Below are positions 1-7,703 of a stretch of DNA of 45,350 nt, in pieces. The notes under the pieces are model-generated. The model did no database searches. It saw only the letters and a program-made list of their open reading frames with translations, and was not told the DNA's origin. Position 1 is the first letter of the stretch; each line of letters starts with the position of its first letter. The stretch covers positions 1 to 45,350 of the forward strand of contig JAPSIC010000009.1 of the NCBI GenBank assembly GCA_031179165.1, read 5' to 3'. The translations under genes and the position numbers were made by a program. The stretch is from Brevibacterium sp. Lineage in GTDB: Bacteria; Actinomycetota; Actinomycetes; Actinomycetales; Brevibacteriaceae.

Positions 1-1893
1 GACGGCGCCCGCGCCCTCTACATCGCCCGCGTCGGCGAGCCAGAACGCTATGGTGCCGACGAGGACATCCCCGCGGCCGAGGAGCCGCCGCGGCGGATCA
101 CCTCGGCAACCTACCTGAGCAACGGAGTCGGCTACGTCAAGGACCGCCCGGCGCGGGCATTCCTCGTCGACCTCGTCGACCCCGGTCTGGGGAAGTCGGG
201 AGTCGAGGGCTCCGGCGAAGTGCCTCGGTCGACCCTGCTCGGCCATCCGGACTCCGATGTCCAGGACCCGCAGTTCTCGCCCAGCGGGAACCGGATCAGC
301 GTGATCTCCTCCGTCGAGCCCGACCGCGCTCACCCCGACTTGAGGACCACGGTGTGGCTGCTCGGCGCCGACGCTGCCCAGCCGGTGGACCTGCCACGAC
401 TGAGTGTGAACCTGCACCGGTGGATCGACGATGACACTCTGCTGCTCCAGGCCGCTGATCTCACCGAGGACGAGGTCGACTTCGTCGCGCAGATGCCCGG
501 CCTCTACGTCCACTCATTGGCCACCGGTGTCACGAGACGGCTGACGGATCCCGAGACTGTGGCGGTCGCACAGATTCCGCCGATGCTCGTCGATGGGGAC
601 GGTGCCGCGGAATCGGTGGTCGCCGTGATCGAGACCGACGGCGCCGCGCGACTCGCGCGTCTTCCGCTGACGGCCCAGGAGCGTGCCCTCGACGACCTCG
701 AGTTCCTCACGGACGCCACCACCGTGGTCGACGGCTTCGACGTGGACGGCGACGAGGTGGTGTTCACCGCTGTCACTCCGACCTCACCCGCCATCGTGGC
801 CCGGGCCCCGCTGTCACCGTCGACAACGGCGCCCGTGATCCTGCAGGAGCATCCGGCGCCGGCAGGCTTCGTGCTGCCCGAGGTCCTCAGGGTCGACGGC
901 AATGGGGGAGTGATCACGGGTTGGCTGGCGAAGCCCGCAGGGGTAGGGCCGTTCCCCGTCGTGCTCAACATCCACGGCGGACCCTTCGCCCAGTACACCC
1001 ACGGCTGGTTCGACGAGACGCAGGTGCTCACCTCGGCGGGCTATGCCGTCGTCTACGCCAACCCGCGCGGATCGGGAGGGCGCACTCGAACCTGGGGCAA
1101 GGCCGTCCAGGGCAACATGGCCGAGCCCGCGATGGACGATGTTCTCGCGGTCCTCGACCACGCGCTGACCTCGAGTCCCGACCTCGATGGCACCCGCCTC
1201 GGCGTCCAGGGCGGGTCGTACGGCGGTTTCCTGACGGCGATGATCACCGCGCACGACCACCGGTTCCAAGCCGCCATCGTCGAGCGCGGGTTCCTGGACC
1301 CGCACAGCTTCATCGGCACCTCGGACATCGGACGATTCTTCGCCGAGGAGTACACCTCTCGCGACCGTGCCTCCATCGACCGGCAGTCGCCGTTGCTCGG
1401 AGCACCCCAGGTTCGCACTCCGACCCTGGTGATGCATTCGGAGCTCGACTTCCGGTGCCCGCTGGAACAGGCTCAGCAGTACTACGCCGCACTGCAGCGG
1501 GCAGGAGTGACAACCGAGCTGCTGATCTTCCCCGGCGAGAACCATGAGCTCTCCCGGTCTGGTCAGCCGCGGCACCGCAGGCAGCGCTTCGAGGCGATCC
1601 TCGACTGGTGGGAACGCCACTTGGGCGGGACCCGGGCGGATTCTGCCACCACTGCGGCACAGGTGGTGGGTGAGGAGCTCGATGAGCTCGACCCGGGAGT
1701 GAGTGCAGACATCGATGCGAACCCTGAGTCGGCGCCGGCCGGCGATTCCGATCTCGGCTCGGGCCCGGCGCTGACTGGTGATTCAGATCGCGGCTCGGGC
1801 CCGTCACTGACTGGCGATTCAGATCGCGGCTCGGGCCCGGCGCTGCGTGAGGAACCTGTGGGCTGTGTCCCCGAGAATCCGACGGTCCGCTGA
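1..1893 (+). CDS. S9 family peptidase (prolyl oligopeptidase/acylaminoacyl peptidase type), 5' truncated
   Basis: A serine peptidase of the alpha/beta-hydrolase S9 family, cleaving short peptides. The reading frame is open from base 1, so the start lies outside the window; about 630 residues are visible. The first part looks like the family's beta-propeller and the catalytic domain follows. The nucleophile motif GGSYGG is near 1216-1233, the acid is in SELDFRCP (about 1438-1461), and the histidine is in GENHELSR (about 1534-1557), giving a full Ser-Asp-His set. No membrane segment is visible. After the catalytic domain there is an acidic, Gly/Ser/Asp-rich tail of about 90 residues ending in three 12-residue repeats, which is unusual for S9 enzymes. 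It stops 4 nt before the phosphatidylinositol-phosphate synthase gene, so co-transcription is likely. Family is well supported; substrate is unknown. Confidence 0.9.
   Translation, partial: DGARALYIARVGEPERYGADEDIPAAEEPPRRITSATYLSNGVGYVKDRPARAFLVDLVDPGLGKSGVEGSGEVPRSTLLGHPDSDVQDPQFSPSGNRISVISSVEPDRAHPDLRTTVWLLGADAAQPVDLPRLSVNLHRWIDDDTLLLQAADLTEDEVDFVAQMPGLYVHSLATGVTRRLTDPETVAVAQIPPMLVDGDGAAESVVAVIETDGAARLARLPLTAQERALDDLEFLTDATTVVDGFDVDGDEVVFTAVTPTSPAIVARAPLSPSTTAPVILQEHPAPAGFVLPEVLRVDGNGGVITGWLAKPAGVGPFPVVLNIHGGPFAQYTHGWFDETQVLTSAGYAVVYANPRGSGGRTRTWGKAVQGNMAEPAMDDVLAVLDHALTSSPDLDGTRLGVQGGSYGGFLTAMITAHDHRFQAAIVERGFLDPHSFIGTSDIGRFFAEEYTSRDRASIDRQSPLLGAPQVRTPTLVMHSELDFRCPLEQAQQYYAALQRAGVTTELLIFPGENHELSRSGQPRHRRQRFEAILDWWERHLGGTRADSATTAAQVVGEELDELDPGVSADIDANPESAPAGDSDLGSGPALTGDSDRGSGPSLTGDSDRGSGPALREEPVGCVPENPTVR
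1741..1848 (+). repeat. three tandem 36-bp repeats at the 3' end of the S9 peptidase gene
   Basis: Three back-to-back 36-bp units (1741-1776, 1777-1812, 1813-1848) encode GDSDLGSGPALT, GDSDRGSGPSLT and GDSDRGSGPALR. Units 2 and 3 are nearly identical and unit 1 is slightly diverged, as expected from in-frame duplication. The array lies just before the stop codon, so copy number can change without harming the catalytic domain. Confidence 0.9.
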
Positions 1894-1897
1894 TCCC

Positions 1898-2518
1898 ATG
1901 CTCAACTCCATTGCCCGTACGGCCTTCACCCGACTGTTCCGACCGCTGGCGAAGCTGCTTCTGCGTCTCGGGCTGACTCCCGATGCAGTGACGGTCATCG
2001 GCACCCTCGGGGTCAGCGCGGGCGCGCTCATCTTCTACCCCCTCGGGCACCTGTTCGTCGGCACCCTCGTCATCACCGTGTTCGTCTTCGGCGACATGCT
2101 CGACGGGATCATGGCTCGTGAGTCCGGTCAGAACAGCAGGTGGGGAGCCTTCCTCGACTCGACGCTCGACCGGCTCGCCGACTCCGCCGTATTCGTCGGC
2201 CTGGCCCTGTGGTACTTCCTCGGTGCCCACGATTCGGTCACCGCCCTGCTCGCATTGGGCTGCCTCGTCACAGGTTCACTTGTGTCCTACGTGCGGGCCC
2301 GAGCCGAGGGGCTCGGCGTCCATGCCTCCGGCGGAATCGCCGAGCGCGCCGACCGGCTGTTGGTCACATTGGTCGTCACCGGCTTGGTCGGACTGGGACT
2401 TCCCGATATCGTTCTGTCGGTCGCCCTTGCCATTCTGATGATCGCCTGCTGCATCACCATTCTGCAGAGAATCACCTCCGTTCGTCGTCAACTCCTGGAG
2501 AACTATGAAGCCTCGTAA
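1898..2518 (+). CDS. pgsA: CDP-alcohol phosphatidyltransferase, probable phosphatidylinositol-phosphate synthase
   Basis: An integral membrane enzyme that joins CDP-diacylglycerol to an alcohol head group; in Actinobacteria this form uses inositol-1-phosphate to make PI-phosphate. The 206-residue protein carries the full CDP-alcohol signature, DMLDGIMAR (66-74) followed by G83, D87 and D91, so the metal-binding aspartates D66, D69, D87 and D91 are all present. Several hydrophobic helices follow. SYVRARAEGLG resembles the conserved region of actinobacterial PI-phosphate synthases. The ATG at 1898 is chosen because it directly follows the S9 stop and begins at the expected amphipathic N-terminus. 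Its last 14 nt overlap the Nudix gene. In mycobacteria the next genes would be patA and pimA; neither is here. A phosphatidylglycerophosphate synthase role is less likely. Confidence 0.85.
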   Translation: MLNSIARTAFTRLFRPLAKLLLRLGLTPDAVTVIGTLGVSAGALIFYPLGHLFVGTLVITVFVFGDMLDGIMARESGQNSRWGAFLDSTLDRLADSAVFVGLALWYFLGAHDSVTALLALGCLVTGSLVSYVRARAEGLGVHASGGIAERADRLLVTLVVTGLVGLGLPDIVLSVALAILMIACCITILQRITSVRRQLLENYEAS

Positions 2519-2984
2519 AGCCTCAAGGGTCGTACTGCTCAACGAGCGCGACGAGGTTCTGCTGATTCGTGCCCAGGACCTGCTCACTCCCACCCACCAA
2601 TGGTGGATGACATGCGGCGGCGGCTCGGAGATGGGGGAGACCCCGGCACAGACGGCGGCTCGTGAACTGGCGGAGGAGACCGGTCTGGAATGCGAGCCCA
2701 GTGAGCTCATCGGACCGCTGGCGATCCGAGATGAGGTCTTCGAGTTCACGGAGAAGTCCCTGCACCAGCATGAGACCTATTTCGCGTTCCGGACCAGTGA
2801 GGACATCGAACTCGAGGACGCCGTGTGGACCGACATTGAGAAGCGCAGCCTCCTCGAGTTCCGCTGGTGGTCGCGCGAAGACCTGCTGACGACGACGGAG
2901 ACGATCTATCCCAAGAACCTCATCAGTCTGTTGGATATGGCGAAGGCGGGACTGGTGCCCGAGGTTCCCGTGGTCATCGACTGA
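2505..2984 (+). CDS. Nudix hydrolase
   Basis: A 159-residue Nudix-fold pyrophosphohydrolase. The Nudix box GX5EX7REUXEEXGU is complete at residues 39-61 (G39, E45, R53, E54, E57, E58, G60), which supplies the Mg-binding glutamates. The substrate (oxidised nucleotide, nucleotide sugar or similar) cannot be read from sequence. The ATG overlaps the end of pgsA by 14 nt, so it is probably translated by coupling. A Nudix gene also follows pgsA-patA-pimA in mycobacteria, so this looks like the same conserved neighbour with the two intervening genes gone. A 150-nt gap with a promoter follows before yebC. Confidence 0.88.
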   Translation: MKPRKASRVVLLNERDEVLLIRAQDLLTPTHQWWMTCGGGSEMGETPAQTAARELAEETGLECEPSELIGPLAIRDEVFEFTEKSLHQHETYFAFRTSEDIELEDAVWTDIEKRSLLEFRWWSREDLLTTTETIYPKNLISLLDMAKAGLVPEVPVVID

Positions 2985-3097
2985 GTTCGGCACGGCGGGT
3001 GCTGCCGATGCGGCGCGCCTGCACGCTTACTCGAAACGCCGTGGACGCGTCCGGAGCTCCTGCACGCGCGCTCAGAACACGGCAGGCGGCGAGAGTA

Positions 3098-3103
3098 TAG
3101 AAT
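3098..3103 (+). promoter_or_regulatory. putative -10 element of yebC-ruvC
   Basis: TAGAAT (within TATAGAAT, 3096-3103), about 31 nt before the yebC start. The same TAGAATCG string occurs before aroC and efp. No convincing -35 box. A ribosome binding site AGGAAGG follows at 3121-3127. Confidence 0.45.
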
Positions 3104-3134
3104 CGAAGGGCTTCATCTATAGGAAGGAACACCA

Positions 3135-3887
3135 GTGTCAGGTCATTCCAAATGGGCAACGACTAAACACAAGAAAGCTGCCATCGATGCCAAGCGCGGC
3201 AAACTCTTCGCCAAGCTGATCAAGAACATCGAGGTTGCCGCCCGAAACGGTGGACCTGATCCCGATGGCAACCCCACCCTCTTCGACGCGATCCAGAAGG
3301 CGAAGAAGAACTCGGTGCCCGCAGACAACATCACCCGCGCCGTCAAGCGCGGCGGCGGGCTCGACGGTGGTGGAGTCAACTACGAGACCATCATGTACGA
3401 AGGCTACGCACCGGGTGGAGTTGCACTGCTCATCGAGTGTCTGACCGACAACCGGAACCGGGCCGCATCCGAAGTCCGGGTCGCGGTCACCCGCAACGGC
3501 GGGTCGATGGCCGATCCGGGCTCCGTGTCCTACAACTTCAACCGCAAGGGCGTCATCGTGGTGCCGGCGGAGGGAACCGACGAGGATGCGATCCTCGAGG
3601 CGACCCTGGACGCCGGCGCGGAAGAGGTCAAGGATCAGGGCGACACCTTCGAGGTCATCTGCGAGGCGACCGATCTGGTGGCCGTCCGCTCCGCGCTGGT
3701 CGACGCCGGCATCGACTACGACTCGGCCGAGGCGTCGTTCGTCCCCGGTCTCGAGGTCGACCTCGATGCCGAGACCGCCGGGAAGGTCTTCCGCCTCATC
3801 GATGCGCTCGAGGACAGCGACGAGGTGCAGAACGTGTACTCGAACGCCGATGTCAGTGACGAGGTTCTGGCCGAGATCGACGCCTGA
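3135..3887 (+). CDS. yebC: YebC/PmpR family protein (TACO1 family)
   Basis: A 250-residue cytoplasmic protein of the YebC/PmpR/TACO1 family. Members have been described as transcriptional regulators and, more recently, as translation factors acting on polyproline stretches. The N-terminal signature [20 protein letters not shown] is intact and length is typical. The GTG start is supported by AGGAAGG 8 nt upstream. The stop overlaps the ruvC start (TGATG), and this yebC-ruvC order is widely conserved. Family assignment is firm; the molecular role here is inferred. Confidence 0.95.
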   Translation: MSGHSKWATTKHKKAAIDAKRGKLFAKLIKNIEVAARNGGPDPDGNPTLFDAIQKAKKNSVPADNITRAVKRGGGLDGGGVNYETIMYEGYAPGGVALLIECLTDNRNRAASEVRVAVTRNGGSMADPGSVSYNFNRKGVIVVPAEGTDEDAILEATLDAGAEEVKDQGDTFEVICEATDLVAVRSALVDAGIDYDSAEASFVPGLEVDLDAETAGKVFRLIDALEDSDEVQNVYSNADVSDEVLAEIDA

Positions 3888-4483
3888 TGCGCATCCTCGG
3901 TGTCGACCCCGGTCTGACCCGATGCGGGCTCGGCATCATCGACACGCTGCCCGCGCGCAAAGCGGAGATCGTCGCCGTCGACGTCCTGCGGACTCCGTCG
4001 GCGGATTCCGTCGACCTGCGACTGGGCAGCCTCGCCGAGGCGTTCGACAGCTGGTTGGACACCTACCGTCCCGATGTGGTCGCCATCGAACGGGTGTTCG
4101 CCCGCAATGATGTGTCGACGATCATGGGGACTGCTCAGGTGTCCGGGCTGACGATGGGTCTGGCCGCGAGGCGAGGCATCCCGGTGGCCATGCACACGCC
4201 GTCGGAGGTCAAGGCGGCGATCACCGGTTCAGGGCGGGCCGACAAGAAACAGGTCACGAACATGGTCACGCGGATCCTCGGGCTGGATGCGCCGCCGAAG
4301 CCGGCCGATGCTGCCGACGCGTTGGCGATCGCGATCTGCCATTCATGGCGCGGAGCCATGAGCGCCCAATCGACTCCAGGGGCGAACAAGGATCTCACCG
4401 AGCGCAAGAGCGGGGGCCGGCAGGGCTCCGGGTTGACCAGGGCCCAGGAGCAGTGGGCCCAGGCAATGCGGAAGTCACGCTAG
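3887..4483 (+). CDS. ruvC: Holliday junction resolvase RuvC
   Basis: The endonuclease that resolves Holliday junctions together with RuvAB, with an RNase H-like fold. All four catalytic acids are in place: D7 ([10 protein letters not shown]), E68 (AIERVF), D141 and D144 ([13 protein letters not shown]). At 198 residues it is slightly longer than the usual 160-190, with a basic C-terminal tail. The ATG overlaps the yebC stop by one base (TGATG), indicating coupling. A strong terminator-like hairpin follows and separates it from the HNH gene, so ruvC and ruvAB are not one operon here. Confidence 0.97.
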   Translation: MRILGVDPGLTRCGLGIIDTLPARKAEIVAVDVLRTPSADSVDLRLGSLAEAFDSWLDTYRPDVVAIERVFARNDVSTIMGTAQVSGLTMGLAARRGIPVAMHTPSEVKAAITGSGRADKKQVTNMVTRILGLDAPPKPADAADALAIAICHSWRGAMSAQSTPGANKDLTERKSGGRQGSGLTRAQEQWAQAMRKSR

Positions 4484-4504
4484 CCGAGAGCCATAGCTGC
4501 GTCA

Positions 4505-4534
4505 GGGGTCCCGAACCGGGTGGTTCGGGACCCC
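4505..4534 (+). terminator. Rho-independent-like terminator after ruvC
   Basis: A perfect 13-bp inverted repeat (arms 4505-4517 and 4522-4534, loop GGGT) lies 21 nt after the ruvC stop. There is only a short T stretch after the stem, common for GC-rich actinobacterial terminators. Confidence 0.75.
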
Positions 4535-4646
4535 TTCGACATGTGCTGAGTCGGCGGGCGAGGCGAAGTGGGCGGGCCCGTGAACAGATGCGGGCATTCG
4601 CGTGTCAAGGCCGCCGTCGGGGCTGGGCTGTGTCAGTGCCGCACGC

Positions 4647-4652
4647 TAGCCT
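4647..4652 (+). promoter_or_regulatory. putative -10 element before the DUF222-HNH gene
   Basis: TAGCCT, placed 6 nt before the ATG at 4659. The spacing equals that of other probable leaderless starts in this window (17438, 15808). The -35 region is poor. Confidence 0.4.
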
Positions 4653-4658
4653 GAAACC

Positions 4659-4709
4659 ATGAACAGCAAACAGAGCGAATGTCGAAGGTCTGCGGAACCG
4701 AGAAGATGA
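4659..4709 (+). CDS. possible 16-codon leaderless leader peptide upstream of the HNH gene
   Basis: An ATG 6 nt after the TAGCCT box opens a 16-residue frame, MNSKQSECRRSAEPRR. Its TGA (4707-4709) overlaps an in-frame ATG of the HNH gene at 4706 as ATGA. The peptide is basic and has one cysteine. If transcription starts at about 4659, this would be translated as a leaderless ORF that hands ribosomes to the HNH gene, for which no good ribosome binding site is visible. It is too short for coding statistics, so the call rests on promoter spacing and overlap only. Confidence 0.3.
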   Translation: MNSKQSECRRSAEPRR

Positions 4710-6916
4710 CTCTCACCCCCGACCGCAGGAAGAGGCAGAGCAGGCGCCGCAGCAGTGCCTCTCGCGGCTTCGATGCGGACGGTTCCGGTCGCGGCGAGTC
4801 CCGTGTCGAATCTTCACCCACCGATTCCGCCTCTGCATCGGCCGCCTCCGCTTCGAGCTTGGGCGATGCAGAATGCGCGCCTCGGTCGTTGCGCGACCAG
4901 CTGGAAGCCGCGGGCCTCGATCTGAGCGACCATCCCCTCGCTGAGCGCTTCGACGCGATTGCCGCTGTCCCTGCCGGGGACGATGAGGGTTCTGCCGAGG
5001 TTGACGAAGGCTCTGCCAACGACGGCGTTGTCTCTGCCGATGGGGATGCAGTCTCTGACGACGACGATGCGGGGGATTCGGGCGACGGTGCAGGCGCTTC
5101 CGCCGCTGCACTTGACGCAGACGACGATGATGCGGTGGCTGCCGATCCTACGCCTGGTGGTGACCTCGCTGGTCCGGACAGGGGGTCCGCGCCTGGTTCG
5201 GAATCTCGGGGCTCGCACCCGCTCCTCTCCGATGAGGCCTGGAGACACCTGACCCGGATCGCTCCGGAGCTGACCGCCAGCATCGAAAGCCTGGAGGGCC
5301 TCAAAGACGGTCTGCGTTCATTCGACCGGCCGATGGGTCCCGAGGAAGCGGTTTTGGTCATCGATGGAGTCGAAACCGCGAGCCGGGTCCTCGAGGGGTT
5401 GTCAGCGGTGGCATTGTCCGTATTCGAGCGCTGCGGAACTCCGACCGATTTCGGGGCGAAGACGACGAAAGCCTTGGTGCAGAACCGTCTGCAGCTCACC
5501 GGGGCCGAAGCGGCACGCCGGACCGAGCTGGCGAAGAATCTGGGCAATCGGGTCGGACTGTCGGGCCAGTCGATCGAACCCCTGTGCCCGATCGTCGCCG
5601 ATGGTCTGCACGCCGGGACGCTCTCGGCCGGGCAGGCGGCGGTGATCGGGGAGTGCCTGCAGAAGCTGCCGACCTGGGTCAGCCCCGAGGTGCGGGCCGA
5701 GACCGAACGCACCCTGGTCAAGCATGCACCGCAGGTGCGGGTGGCGGATCTGCGGGTGATCTTCAAGCGTCTGCTCGATGAGATCGATCCGGACGGGCAG
5801 GAGCCCAAGGATCCACACGACCGTTCGATGTACCGGGTCAATCTGCGTCCGCGTTCGAATGGGGACTGGGACCTGACCGGGTTGCTCGACGCGATCACCG
5901 GGGGAGTCCTGCACGGGTTGCTGACTTCGCGCATTCAGGCCGCCGCTGACAGGACGGGTGCCGAGGACGGACCGGGAAGCAGTGACGGCGGTGCCGGTGC
6001 CGACGGAGCCGGGCGCGCTGAAGCCGCCAGCGAGGCGAGGGCTGCTGGTGGCTCAGAGATCCCCAGGAATTCAACCGGCGCCGAGACGACCAAGAATGCA
6101 ACCGGCGGGGCGACCACCGGGAATGCCGGCGCCGAGACCGCCGGCGTCGACGGAGAGCAGATGTTCGAGATCTTCGAAGCCGTGCTCAGCGGTGACCTCG
6201 ATGATGCGCCTCTTCTTCCGGCGGCGGGTCCGGGCAGCTCCAGTGAGGGTGATTCCGCGGGTTTGCCCGCGACCATCGCCGCCGGTGTCGGAGTGCGGGA
6301 GGACGGAACCCTCGTCGACGTCAGCGATGAACAAGGGTCGGTGAGCAACCGGATCTACGAGCGCTTCGCCACTTTGATGTCCCGGATCGACATGACGCGA
6401 GTGGCTGCAGGCGCCCCCTACGCGCTGGTGGTCACGGCGAAAGCGGAAGACCTCGCTGAAAAGCAGGGCGCGGGGGTGTCGGGGGCTGAGACGCCGATCC
6501 CGATCGAGGAGCTGGCGGCCGGGGGTCTCAACGGTGCGGTGTTCTTCCATTTGATGAGCGGCCGGGCGAGAACGGAGCAGGTGGCCACGGAGAAGCGGTT
6601 CGCCAATGCCAAGCAGCTGGCGATTCTGGCAGCCAGGGACCAGGGCTGCACGTTCCCCGGCTGCGAGACGCCTCCGGGCTGGTGCGATGCTCACCATATC
6701 GTGCCCTGGGCCGAGCAGGGCCGGACGAGTCTGAACAACCTCACGCTCGCGTGCTCGGCCCACCACCACCTCATCGACCGCTCCGACTGGGATACCGTCA
6801 TGCTCAAAGATGGGCGACCGGCCTGGGTGCCACCGGCTTCGATGGACCCGGCGCGGAAGCCGATCCTGCACGCCCGATTCATCGCTCGCGAGATCATCGA
6901 GACTCTGTTCGATTGA
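4679..6916 (+). CDS. DUF222 / 13E12-repeat family protein with C-terminal HNH endonuclease domain
   Basis: A 745-residue member of the DUF222 plus HNH family, multicopy in many Actinobacteria (the mycobacterial REP13E12 proteins belong here). Function is not established. The first ~180 residues are basic and then very rich in Ser, Asp, Glu and Ala. The DUF222 region follows at about 185-415. A Gly/Ala/Thr low-complexity stretch at about 420-490 splits it from the rest. The HNH domain near 657-705 has the Cys-His framework: C657 in CTFPGC, H672/H673 in DAHHIVPW, then CSAHHHLIDR. The longest start is given; ATG 4706 is an equally good or better start because it overlaps the stop of the short ORF at 4659. 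It sits between ruvC and ruvAB behind its own terminator and promoter, suggesting later insertion. Confidence 0.85.
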   Translation: MSKVCGTEKMTLTPDRRKRQSRRRSSASRGFDADGSGRGESRVESSPTDSASASAASASSLGDAECAPRSLRDQLEAAGLDLSDHPLAERFDAIAAVPAGDDEGSAEVDEGSANDGVVSADGDAVSDDDDAGDSGDGAGASAAALDADDDDAVAADPTPGGDLAGPDRGSAPGSESRGSHPLLSDEAWRHLTRIAPELTASIESLEGLKDGLRSFDRPMGPEEAVLVIDGVETASRVLEGLSAVALSVFERCGTPTDFGAKTTKALVQNRLQLTGAEAARRTELAKNLGNRVGLSGQSIEPLCPIVADGLHAGTLSAGQAAVIGECLQKLPTWVSPEVRAETERTLVKHAPQVRVADLRVIFKRLLDEIDPDGQEPKDPHDRSMYRVNLRPRSNGDWDLTGLLDAITGGVLHGLLTSRIQAAADRTGAEDGPGSSDGGAGADGAGRAEAASEARAAGGSEIPRNSTGAETTKNATGGATTGNAGAETAGVDGEQMFEIFEAVLSGDLDDAPLLPAAGPGSSSEGDSAGLPATIAAGVGVREDGTLVDVSDEQGSVSNRIYERFATLMSRIDMTRVAAGAPYALVVTAKAEDLAEKQGAGVSGAETPIPIEELAAGGLNGAVFFHLMSGRARTEQVATEKRFANAKQLAILAARDQGCTFPGCETPPGWCDAHHIVPWAEQGRTSLNNLTLACSAHHHLIDRSDWDTVMLKDGRPAWVPPASMDPARKPILHARFIAREIIETLFD

Positions 6917-6929
6917 CCGGCACTTCTGA

Positions 6930-6950
6930 GGGCAGGGGACGACTCTGCCC
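6930..6950 (+). terminator. weak hairpin after the HNH gene
   Basis: Arms GGGCAG (6930-6935) and CTGCCC (6945-6950) with a 9-nt loop, 14 nt after the stop. A short stem without a T run, so only a possible terminator. Confidence 0.3.
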
Positions 6951-7064
6951 GCATCAGGCGACTCTGCCCCGATCGCTGGCTCTGCCTGCCGTACGAGTCG
7001 CCGCTCGCGCAACCAGCGCCTGATACCGTCGGAATGTCGGATCGGTCGGCCCGAGCCTTCCTGC

Positions 7065-7070
7065 TAACCT
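7065..7070 (+). promoter_or_regulatory. putative -10 element of ruvAB
   Basis: TAACCT about 36 nt before the ruvA GTG. GAAAGG (7095-7100) is the ribosome binding site, 6 nt from the start. This gives ruvAB its own promoter downstream of the HNH gene. Confidence 0.4.
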
Positions 7071-7106
7071 GGATTCGTACACGTGTTCCCACTCGAAAGG
7101 CAGTCC

Positions 7107-7703
7107 GTGATCAGTTTCCTCCGCGGTACGGTTCATCGCATCGCAGCTGACCACCTCGTCGTTCTGACATACGGGGTCGGGCGGAAAGTCCACGTGACAC
7201 CGGACACTCTGTCCAAAACCCGTCACGGCGCCGACATCGAGCTGGTCACCACTCTCGTCGTCCGTGAGGACTCGATGACGCTGTTCGGGTTCGCCACCGA
7301 GGATGAGAACCACACGTTCGAAGTGCTCCTGTCGATCTCGGGAATCGGGCCAAGGCTCGCCATGGCGATCCTGGCCGTGATGGGACCCGACGAGCTGGCC
7401 GGCGCGATCGCGAACCAGGACGCCAACGCGCTGACCCGGGTGCCGGGGATCGGGAAGAAGGGCGCTTCGCGCATCATCCTCGAACTCGAGAACAAGCTGC
7501 CCAAGCTGGCGGCGGCGTCACCGGGACCGCAGCTGTCATTCGGGGGCACCAACCAGCAGGTCATCGATGCTCTGGTCGGCCTCGGCTGGAAGGAGCCGCA
7601 GGCCGTTGAGGTGGTGCAGGAGGTCACGAATGACATCGGGGCCGATGCCGGAACCTCGGTGATCCTCAAATCCGCACTGAAGATCCTGGGTGCCAGGAAA
7701 TGA
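7107..7703 (+). CDS. ruvA: Holliday junction branch migration protein RuvA
   Basis: The DNA-binding subunit that holds the Holliday junction and loads the RuvB motors. The 198-residue protein shows the usual order: an N-terminal OB fold ([19 protein letters not shown]), two helix-hairpin-helix motifs ([16 protein letters not shown] and [19 protein letters not shown]), then the C-terminal RuvB-contacting domain ([18 protein letters not shown]). The GTG at 7107 is chosen for its GAAAGG site and match to the family N-terminus, not the GTG at 7083. The stop overlaps the ruvB start (ATGA). Confidence 0.96.
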   Translation: MISFLRGTVHRIAADHLVVLTYGVGRKVHVTPDTLSKTRHGADIELVTTLVVREDSMTLFGFATEDENHTFEVLLSISGIGPRLAMAILAVMGPDELAGAIANQDANALTRVPGIGKKGASRIILELENKLPKLAAASPGPQLSFGGTNQQVIDALVGLGWKEPQAVEVVQEVTNDIGADAGTSVILKSALKILGARK

